A DNA stretch of 64,000 bases, from positions 77,088,931 through 77,152,930 of the forward strand of contig OX419755.1 of assembly GCA_948567375.1 (NCBI GenBank), given 5' to 3'. Under the pieces are notes generated by a model, which did no database searches, was not told the origin of the DNA, and saw nothing but the letters and a program-made list of their open reading frames with translations. A program made the translations under genes and the position numbers. Shown here in pieces: positions 58,800 to 64,000 of the stretch (positions within the stretch are counted from its first letter, which is position 1; each line of letters starts with the position of its first letter). Origin of the DNA: Lunularia cruciata. Taxonomy: Eukaryota; Streptophyta; Marchantiopsida; Lunulariales; Lunulariaceae.

Positions 58800-59150
58800 G
58801 TTGGAAGAAGGGTACCCTCACCACTATTGGTTCTATCTAATCAAGATCAAACACACAGAATGAAATCAACACTGTGGAATCCAATATCCAACAAGCTCAT
58901 TGACTTGCACTTCAAAATTCTCCCAACACTCACAAACATACACACCTGATTGATACTCAAAATCAAGCTAAAATAACAAGCACTTTGCTTTATCAACTTC
59001 AAAAATATGAATATTGAATAACAACACACTACAAATGCCTCCTTTAAATAGGCAAAGGAGTTGATAGTTACTAACAAAAATATAGTTCTACAACAACTTT
59101 ACCAACCTGTAGATCCAAAATGACAAACCACTTCTTCATATTGCCTCTTC
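58800..59150 (-). repeat. LTR-like promoter segment next to ORF copy X
   Basis: On the minus strand TATTTAAAGG near 59055-59046 is a TATA-like box; the surrounding 100 bases resemble those at 52740-52860. Limits not determined. Confidence 0.5.
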
Positions 59151-59159
59151 ATATCTCAA

Positions 59160-61640
59160 ATCTTTTTCTACTCCAATTTGATATCAACCTCAACTTTGGC
59201 TTCCAAACCCGATGTTCCTTTTATCATTTCTCCTTCTTTGGGTCTGTCTAATACTACTACTTCATCTACTATTTCTACTATCTCCTCAATTTATACTGCA
59301 ATCGGAATGATAGCTAACCTATCCACACTCTCATCCTCCAACCCAATCTTCTCTAATGTCTCAGGCAACTCACCCAAAGACACCTACACTCTTACTTCTA
59401 CAACTTTGGATTTACCATTTACCTTCATCTCATTACAAATTCTATCTAAGTTTGATCTAAGAAAATCTAATCTGAGACAGACATTGTCTCCTACCTCTAA
59501 CATTTTCCTATCTATTCAATCTCTCAACAAAAAATCAATAGATTGTTCAAGTCCACCTCCTTCATTTTCCTTCTTCTCATCTCTTGCACCAACAACTTCA
59601 ATTTGTGCAACCTTGCTTCTTCTAACATAACCTTGGCTTCAATACTCAACATACTTTCATCTCCGTCATAATTGCTCCTATTGCATCCAACTCCACACTC
59701 AAAACTACCTTCTCCTTACTTCTCTTTAGTTCTAATTTGTTCTATCTGATACGTTTTTAGCTTGTCCTTGAATTTGGCCTTCAATGCCTCCTTCTCTTGC
59801 ACATACTAGACTAGTTGACCTTCAACACCTCTGAGCAACCCCTTCAATTGTTCTTCTTCTTGGTAATGCTCTATCAACTCTTGTTGCCAAGCTTGATCCT
59901 TGTCTATTGTGTTCTTCTTCATACTCTCCAGCTCTTGCTCCATACTGCCACAATTGCCTTTGAGTGTATGACCTCTACCCAAGAATAAGCAACTTCTTGC
60001 TTCATCTCCTCAACCAATGCCTTCTACTCATTTAACTCATCATTATGCTTCATGAAGTTCTCTTGCAAGGCATCCAAGCTTTTTCTTTGAAGAACTCCTT
60101 CAGCCTAAAGTTCTTCAGCTTCCTTCTCTCCTTGGGTTAGCTTACTCCTTAACTCCAAGGTCTTCTCACTCCATTGCTTTACTACTTCTAACTCATCTTT
60201 CACTCCCGGATGATTCTTCTTCAACTCTGCTTTCTTTTGCTATAGATGCACCAACAAAATACAAACAATCTTTGATAAATACTCAACTCAAATGTTTCCT
60301 CCTTCATCATCTCTAATTTATTCATCTTTGGTAGGTACTTTTTTGGCTGGTGCCTTACTCCAAAGACAAAATCTTTGTATCTTCAATGTCTCAACCTCCA
60401 AGCTCTCCTCTTTGTCTTTGACTTTGCTCAATCCCAGAACTACAATTTGAGCACTTCTCTTTGATCTTGCTGCTCTTGGAAATACCAGGGCAACCTCTCA
60501 TACTTGTTCATCTTCCAACTTGACTATAGGCAACTCTAGACACAGATCATCTCCTCCTTTCATGATCAATTGCCTCATGAAACTCTCGCTCTTCATCTTC
60601 AACAATCCCTTCTCTTGGTTGCTAAACTTCCGCATCTCCTTCACTGCCACTGCTAGACTCTCCACTTTGTAGCATAAATTCTTCTTTTGCTCCTGAGGCT
60701 TCATCTTTCAACTTTGTTTCTCCTTTTGATTCTTCCTCCAAAGATGATTCCTTCACTTCTACCGGTGTGGGCTTTGGATTCAATCTTTGTATCTTTTGGG
60801 ACTGCACTAGCATGATTCATCCTTCAGGTCTGCTTCTCTTCCTTGGCATGGGGATATCCACTACCACTATCCTCTCCTTACCACTCTTCAAGTAGTAGTC
60901 ATAGACTTCACACACCCACTTGATGTAATTTGTTCATCCTCATATGCTTCTCTTTGTAAGTCAGGGTGAAAGTGAGAAACCACTTGTTCTCTCTCTTCTT
61001 AGCTAATTAGGTTTAATCTGAAGTAGAAGTGGGCTTCAAAGGGTACAAAATGGGGCGGCAGATCCATTCTCCAACTAGTAATCATCTGCCCAACTCGTTG
61101 GTGCAAACTCTTCACCCAATCTACCGCCTTTCCTATGAACATTTGAGGGAAGAATACTGTTTGCTGCATGATTACATAGGTGGTTTTCTCTAGCTTGAAT
61201 ATAGCCATCATCAAGTTAATAATTACCCTTTGCACTAGGTCTTTATAACTATCCACCTTGTACCCATTCTTGGTGCAAGGTCTATTGAAAGAATTCCTCA
61301 TGTCAGTAGTTTCTTCCGACGACTCACACTTCCAGTAGAAGGTGGTGCCTCCTACTTCTCTTGCTTCTCTCTCAAGGACTAATCTCCAATCCAACTCAAT
61401 CCATTGAGCAGAATTTTCTCTCTTCCCTTCATGCTTGGGCCCGTCTTTGCAATTGTTGGCAATGATTTCTACCATGAATCCTGGAAAGCTCAAATTCCAA
61501 TTCTAGGCCAGAATTGTGATGCAAAGTCTGGTCAAGACTTCAATCCTTGCCACTACATCTAATTAAAAAATCTCAAGACCCCTCACCACACTCTTCTTAT
61601 TTCCGTTTGGGATCATCATGTGCTTCCTCACTCTGTTTAT
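59160..61640 (-). pseudogene. ORF copy X: unknown protein followed by long coiled coil, broken
   Basis: The best frame, 61493-60999 (164 codons), has W-x4-W-R-x2-L-x-R-E-x-R-E-V-G-G-T, then YKDLVQ … IFKLEKTTY … VDWVKS, then SWRMDLPPHF. Down to 59160 the same strand encodes Glu/Lys/Ser-rich stretches in shifting frames (60813-60622; 60704-60498; near 60150 VKQWSEKTLELRSKLTQGER), probably coiled coil. The block 61247-61104 matches Y. It lies downstream of the integrase of element G on the same strand. I do not recognise the family. Confidence 0.6.
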
Positions 61641-61809
61641 GAAAGATCAAACCCGAGACTCTTACCCACTCCTCTTGCATGCTCATATTTTGCATTCCTT
61701 TGGGATGACTCTAAATAGGAACATGATATCATCTAGACATTGCAGCGCTTCCTAATTAAAATCTTAATTTTATAGTCCTTTGCTGATTGGTCATTCTTTA
61801 GTTGATTTC

Positions 61810-62115
61810 TCATTTACCCAAAAATTTTGCAGGTTGGTTTCCTATCACTCTCAAGGTCATCTTGATCTTGAAATAGTCTTCTTCTTCTTCTTCTTCTCCT
61901 TTCTTGATTGGCCAAACTTGAGGAAAAGTTGTTATAGGTTCTTCAGATCGGGTTGTGCATCCTGATTCAAAGTCCTCTATCTTTGGCTTCATACTTCTGT
62001 CTGCATGACTCAAGTCCTTTTGACTCTTACCCAAGGTCAACTTTGGGTCTATGCCAAACATAAAATTCTTCTTATTTTGTCCCCATTTAGCCTTCCTTTG
62101 GCTTTTACAATGCAC
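61810..62115 (-). CDS. Acidic 101-codon frame between integrase and ORF X
   Basis: An uninterrupted frame from about 62115 to 61810. Basic N-terminal part (KSQRKAKWGQNKKNF), then DFESGCTTRSEEPITTFPQV and a Glu run (EEEEEEDYF) encoded by a TTC repeat on the plus strand at about 61879-61901. No known domain. It may be the N-terminal part of the X ORF, or chance within an LTR: the stretch begins about 40 bases after a GAGAGAGGGGG-TATG sequence that could be a polypurine tract and LTR start. Confidence 0.35.
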   Translation of the reverse strand: MHCKSQRKAKWGQNKKNFMFGIDPKLTLGKSQKDLSHADRSMKPKIEDFESGCTTRSEEPITTFPQVWPIKKGEEEEEEDYFKIKMTLRVIGNQPAKFLGK

Positions 62116-62229
62116 TTCTTCTTTAAAACTTTAAAAATAATGTGTGTACCACATACCCCCTCTCTCAAATGTGAGCATCCTAGCAAACATCAGCTTTAGG
62201 TTCTTTGTACAAGTCCACGTCCATGGTCT

Positions 62230-64000
62230 AATATTTTTGAACTCTCCATCCATTCACTCAAGTGGCAAATGGATTGCCTTCCAAGTCTGCAAGTTGAATA
62301 GAGCCATTTTCATAAATGTGAATTGCATTGTATGGCCCTATCCACCTTAAGTGCAGCTTGCCTAGAAAAATTATTTGGCAATTGTCATATTACACTACCA
62401 AATCGCCCTCCGAAACAAAGACATGCTTCATGTGCTTATCATGCTTGTTTTTACCCTGATCTTGTAGCTCCTTTGTGGTTTGCATTGCATTGTCTCTTTT
62501 CTCTTTTCTCTTTTAACCACATTAGTTGTTGGATCCAAAGATCTTGACTTTCTTCCTCCGATAATTGTTCCTCACAAAGGATATGATATGACAATTTTCA
62601 AATTGGTAGTCATATGTCAAGAAATATGGAGTTTGTTTAGTTTTAATCATTTTGGTGGTTCTATATGCCCACAAAGCTGTAGGTAACTTCATGTCCCAAT
62701 CAAAGGCATAATTGACAGTCACCTTGTTTAAAATTTTACACAACAACCCATTTTCTTTCTCCATTAGTCATTTCACTTGAGGATTATAAGTAGCCATCTT
62801 CCAATGTTTAATCTAGTACATGGTTAATGCTTCCACCATGGAGTTCAAAAAATGAGTTCCTCAATCACTGACCAATTCTAAAGGACATTTGTAAAGTGAA
62901 ATGATGTTTTGAAAGAAAATTTCTACAACTATTTTTGCATCATTTTTCCAAGTTGCCTTGGCTTCAACCATCTTGGTCACATAATCAGTGTGCACCAAGA
63001 TATATATCTTCCTTGTGAATCAGATCACTAGTTGAATCAGACCCACAAAATCAATTCCCCATTTCTCAAATAGGGCCAATGGCAAAATTTGTCTCAAAGG
63101 CCATTGGGAAGTAGCCATTGGCTTCCCTGTTCTTTGATAGACATCACAACTTTGGATATGGGCAGGAGTATTCTTGTACATCATAGGCCACAAGTACCCC
63201 GATGAAAGAATTTTCTTGGCTATATTCTTCAAGGTATAGTGTGCTCTAGATGCTTTTGAGTGGAAGGACTCAATTACTCCTTTAACTTCATATGCTTCTG
63301 AGCATCATTGAAGTACTTTGTTTTCATCCATTTTAAACAAGATGTTGTGTTTTAGCTAGTATGGTCTCATCGTCTTGAGGAAGACTGCACTTTGCTCCGA
63401 GTCTAGTCCCTCAAGATACTAAAAAGTATGCAAATAATGTTATTTGGCCATATACTTAGTACTTTGCATTGCCATCAAATGATATAACTCTTTGTCAAGA
63501 ATTGATCATCAACTTCCAAGTCTTGGTCTTGAGTTTCTAACCTGGATAGGATATCCTCATTTGAATGCAAAGCTCCCTTCCTTACTTGTACAATGTATGA
63601 ATTCTTATAATAACAAGATCCACCTTGCAATTTACCCAAACAAATCTGCCTTCTTTACCAAATGTTGCATGCATAATGGTCTACATAGAAGACAAACTCA
63701 TATCCCAACAAGTAGTGGCAAAACTTTTTGCATGCATACACCATTCAGAGTGCTACTCTTTTAGTTGTTGAATAAATTTTTTTTTGCAACTGAAACTTGT
63801 TGGTTAGCATAGTAGATTGGATATTCTTTCTTCTTCTTGCCCTTCTAACTTAAGACTACTCCAATTGCCATGGACAATGTGTCCATATACACATGAAAAG
63901 TGGCATCCTAATTTAGGGCCCTCATAACTGGTGCTTCAACTAGTTTCTCCTTCAACACTTGGAAAGCTTCTTCTTGTTCTGCTTCCTACAAGTAGTCTTT
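62230..64000 (-). pseudogene. pol: Element G: Ty3/Gypsy RNase H and integrase, decayed
   Basis: From 64000 downward on the minus strand. RNase H: EAFQVLKEKLVEAPVMRALN, AIGVVLS, YPIYYANQQ, IARWILLL. Integrase: YLWPMMYKNTPAHIQSCDVYQ (last Cys of the zinc motif changed), WGIDFVGLIQLV with the first Asp, LVSD-GTHFLN with the second (a stop follows it), NPQVK-LMEKENG with the Glu, and LPTALWAYRTTKMIKTKQTP near 62670. The C-terminus has LHLRWIGPYNAIHIYENGSI near 62350, the GPY motif. No chromodomain. Motifs fit the Athila/Tat side of Ty3/Gypsy. The 5' part is outside the window. Confidence 0.9.

Noticed and set aside
1..64000. CRISPR array, bacterial operon, phage or organelle insertion
   Set aside because: No spacer-repeat pattern, ribosome sites or organelle genes; all readable proteins are from LTR retrotransposons.

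Overview
This 64-kb window looks like intergenic nuclear DNA from a plant with a large, repeat-choked genome, most likely a conifer or other gymnosperm. The base composition is AT-rich, and nearly everything recognisable is an LTR retrotransposon: Ty3/Gypsy chromoviruses, other Ty3/Gypsy elements and several Ty1/Copia elements. Most are old, broken by stops and indels, nested in one another or cut down to solo LTRs. I found no convincing cellular protein gene, tRNA, rRNA, CRISPR array or bacterial-type operon. The organism assignment is an inference from repeat content and decay.

Layout. 1-6488: a nearly complete chromovirus, E1, on the minus strand; its 3' LTR is cut by the window edge. E1 sits inside the 5' LTR of a second, more decayed chromovirus, E2 (plus strand, 6489-11971). 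11972-12635: a Gypsy integrase scrap and an LTR fragment. 12637-18128: Copia A (plus), which carries a solo LTR with a 5-bp target duplication and ends inside Copia B (minus, to about 20060), a relative of itself. 20480-23528: Copia C (minus). 23529 to about 27700: an island without recognised coding sequence that looks richer in GC and CpG than its surroundings. About 27700-29713: Copia D (plus). 29815-31556: dispersed and tandem non-coding repeats. 31557-38612: a Gypsy element, F (LTR, gag, protease, RT, RNase H, start of integrase), interrupted by a minus-strand solo LTR of the E2 family. 38613-48942: AT-rich and non-coding repeat DNA with a solo LTR of the E1 family. 48943-51960: Copia E (minus). 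52330-62115: minus-strand coiled-coil-type ORF remnants in two homologous copies, with tandem repeats between them. 62230-64000: RNase H and integrase of another Gypsy element, G (minus).

How the parts relate. E1 is the youngest well-preserved element. Its gag is open and its pol is open apart from three stops, each explained by one C-to-T type change. E2 has lost all three catalytic residues of its integrase. The LTRs of the E2 family carry several GAAGCTTC units just upstream of a TATA box, resembling heat-shock elements. The least explained material is the pair of homologous ORF regions near 54.7 and 61.1 kb, and a module of about 215-235 bp shared by the 30.5-31.5 and 57.0-57.5 kb regions. 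I see no evidence for a wholly new functional system; these two are the best leads.
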